DNA of 7,196 nt, taken from assembly GCA_027080545.1 (NCBI GenBank), contig JALWRV010000153.1, positions 1 through 7,196 on the forward strand. The letters run 5' to 3'. The translations under genes and the position numbers were made by a program. Below the pieces are notes generated by a model that was not told the origin of the DNA, did not search any database, and saw only the letters and a program-made list of their open reading frames with translations. Source of the stretch: Parvularculaceae bacterium (GTDB taxonomy: Bacteria > Pseudomonadota > Alphaproteobacteria > Caulobacterales > Parvularculaceae). Positions 5,851-7,196 of the stretch are shown here, piece by piece; positions within the stretch are counted from its first letter, which is position 1; each line of letters opens with the position of its first letter.

Positions 5851-7038
5851 ATCTTTTACAGCGATGAAGCCACCAATGCCGTAGACATTGCCATTGCCAA
5901 ACTCAAAGGTGCCGCCAACCTCATCAGCATCGAGGCCAAAAAATGCCCCGTCAAATTCACCAACCAGCGTGTCATCACTGTCGCTGACGAAGGTGCCGCT
6001 AAAGACATCATTGGTGATGGTGCCGGTGCCGGTGAAGGTGTCGTAAGGCAGGAAGATGGGGCCGCCATCAATGCCTGTTTCGCCCACTTCAGCATTATAG
6101 GTGAAGTCAAGTTGGCGGGTTAGAAAATCCATATCGAAGGTTACCCCGCCCGTTAGATAGTTGACGCGATTGCCGTTCCAGAGGCGGCCGGAGGTGGTGC
6201 CTGTATAGCTAGCGGTGCCGGTGACCGGTATTTCATAAACGGGGGTGCGTTCGCCATAAACACCGACACCCCATGTTTGTTGACCGGCAACCGTATCATC
6301 ATACCAGATGGCGATGGAGGTGTAGTTGGAGGTGATGGCGCGATTGGCGAGTTTTAATTGCGCGAATTGTACGCCGCCCGCAGTGATATAGTTGAAATAA
6401 TCCTGTGACAGTAAATCATTGGCTTGTGCGATCAGCGCGTTCAATAAATCGCTGGAGGCTTGCGTGCCTTGTGCGGCAAGTGACGCCAGATAGGCATCAA
6501 CGGCAAATTGATCACCGCCATATTGGGTGGGACTGAGGCCGAACAGTGTCGGGAACGCCGCCATGATATAGGCCGGGGCTCCATATTCGAGATTTTGATA
6601 ATTAACCGGATTGACCGTCAGCAGCGGTCCGATGCTGCCAGTCAGTGTGTTGGAGCCGGAGGTCACATCAAAGGTCAGCGTGTCCGCTGCGGCGTCATAG
6701 GTGAAACTATTGCCATCGCCGAAAAAGCCCCTTGTGCCTTCGCTAAACAAAAGGGCCGAAGAGTTTGGGTCTTCGGTAACGGTCAAGGTGACGGCGGCGA
6801 TGTCGAAAACCTCATCCACATTGCTTTCAGCGGGATGCAAATAAGAAATTTCGGTCAGGATCGTATTGCGTCGCGGGGCGGGATCGCCATTGGGCAGCAA
6901 TACGTCATTGGGGGTGCCGACGCTGGCCGTAGAGCCGCACGCGGCTAAGGCCAATAGGGCGCTGAGACCAATAATTTTTGTGCCAAATTGGCGAACAAAA
7001 TCAGCGCTATTTTTGCTGGTCGATCGGATAGTGGGCAT
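5836..7038 (-). CDS. Outer-membrane lipoprotein with TbpB-like beta-barrel domain, candidate Slam cargo
   Basis: The 400-residue protein begins with a basic 20-residue stretch, a hydrophobic core and the lipobox LAAC (31-34), so Cys34 should be lipidated; Gly35-Ser36 lacks the Asp that would hold it in the inner membrane. A Pro-rich linker (44-58) follows. Residues 77-140 are rich in beta strands, about 155-235 look largely helical (e.g. SDLLNALIAQANDLLSQ, 196-212), and 272-400 form a strand-rich C-terminal domain. Its end, EFDGAFFGLDADEVGGTFEF (361-380) followed by a glycine-rich strand, closely resembles the end of the TbpB beta-barrel domain found in Slam-dependent surface lipoproteins. 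The gene faces the Slam-like gene with 69 bases between stops. Start ATG is supported by AAAAGG (7051-7046) seven bases upstream. Ligand unknown; transferrin binding should not be assumed in this organism. Confidence 0.8.
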   Translation of the reverse strand: MPTIRSTSKNSADFVRQFGTKIIGLSALLALAACGSTASVGTPNDVLLPNGDPAPRRNTILTEISYLHPAESNVDEVFDIAAVTLTVTEDPNSSALLFSEGTRGFFGDGNSFTYDAAADTLTFDVTSGSNTLTGSIGPLLTVNPVNYQNLEYGAPAYIMAAFPTLFGLSPTQYGGDQFAVDAYLASLAAQGTQASSDLLNALIAQANDLLSQDYFNYITAGGVQFAQLKLANRAITSNYTSIAIWYDDTVAGQQTWGVGVYGERTPVYEIPVTGTASYTGTTSGRLWNGNRVNYLTGGVTFDMDFLTRQLDFTYNAEVGETGIDGGPIFLPYDTFTGTGTITNDVFSGTFVSDSDDTLVGEFDGAFFGLDADEVGGTFEFGNGNVYGIGGFIAVKDGTSP

Positions 7039-7058
7039 GTTCAGGCCTTTTCACGTTA

Positions 7059-7088
7059 ATCATATGAGTCGGGAGTGAGGCTAACCAA
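7059..7088 (-). promoter_or_regulatory. Candidate sigma-70-type promoter of the lipoprotein gene
   Basis: On the minus strand TTGGTT (7088-7083) and TATGAT (7064-7059) are separated by 18 bases. The -10 matches TATAAT at five of six positions; the -35 keeps only TTG. Transcription would start about 15-20 bases before the ATG, so the ribosome binding site AAAAGG would lie close to the 5' end. No recognisable Fur box is seen. Confidence 0.4.
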
Positions 7089-7121
7089 ACGAGGTGAAAT
7101 TTGTCTTAAAGGCGCGATTTT

Positions 7122-7137
7122 CCCTCAATTGCGAGGG
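7122..7137. repeat. Small inverted repeat upstream of the lipoprotein promoter
   Basis: CCCTC (7122-7126) and GAGGG (7133-7137) flank a six-base AT-rich centre. It lies about 35 bases upstream of the candidate -35 element, where an activator or repressor could bind. It could also be a chance palindrome. Apart from this, 7089-7196 shows no convincing gene. Confidence 0.25.
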
Positions 7138-7196
7138 GGTAGAGACAAGGGGCAAAAGGCGCGAAGGGGGTGGGCAAGGGATTTATGGAATTACAG

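Noticed and set aside
6508..6948. 146-codon plus-strand frame antisense to the lipoprotein gene
   Set aside because: It lies fully inside the lipoprotein gene, which has a lipobox, ribosome binding site and domain similarity. The antisense product shows no recognisable feature.
7176..7196. Possible start of a plus-strand gene at ATG 7185, with AAGGG four bases upstream
   Set aside because: Only four codons are visible before the window ends and the spacing is short, so it cannot be supported.

Overview
The window comes from an alphaproteobacterial chromosome. The evidence is the housekeeping genes: RNase PH (rph), the heat-shock repressor hrcA and the DnaK exchange factor grpE, whose proteins look alphaproteobacterial, and the rph / hrcA / grpE neighbourhood, which is common in that class. 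The order or genus cannot be fixed from this sequence. Coding density is high, no gap reaches 300 bases, and I see no tRNA, rRNA, CRISPR array, insertion sequence or phage gene.

Left part (1-3164). The 5' end of an unidentified gene runs off the left edge on the minus strand, just downstream of rph (minus, 136-849). Divergent from rph, a membrane-anchored six-bladed beta-propeller of the strictosidine synthase-like/APMAP type (939-2078) leads into hrcA (2130-3164). A possible 20-codon leader ORF bridges the two.

Middle (3166-4296). A reversed cutA (3166-3537, minus) lies between hrcA and grpE, its stop codon one base from that of hrcA. grpE (from 3649, or 3682) therefore needs its own promoter, and a heat-shock-like CTTGAAA element lies just upstream. 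The protein-quality-control genes are thus present but interrupted by unrelated ones.

Right part (4399-7196). This is the most interesting region. An outer-membrane protein with a signal peptide, N-terminal TPR repeats and a C-terminal beta-barrel (4399-5766, plus) has the layout of a Slam (surface lipoprotein assembly modifier, DUF560). It converges on a 400-residue lipoprotein (5836-7038, minus) whose C-terminus resembles the beta-barrel domain of transferrin-binding protein B, the usual type of Slam cargo. Together they look like a complete translocator/cargo pair of the Slam (type XI) secretion pathway: the lipoprotein would be exported, lipidated, sent to the outer membrane and flipped to the cell surface by its neighbour. 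Slam systems are known, but this cargo has a central region I do not recognise, and its ligand is unknown. The 69 bases between the two stops hold a hairpin that begins inside the Slam-like gene and a G-rich repeated tract. The last 158 bases hold the lipoprotein promoter, a small inverted repeat and no convincing gene.
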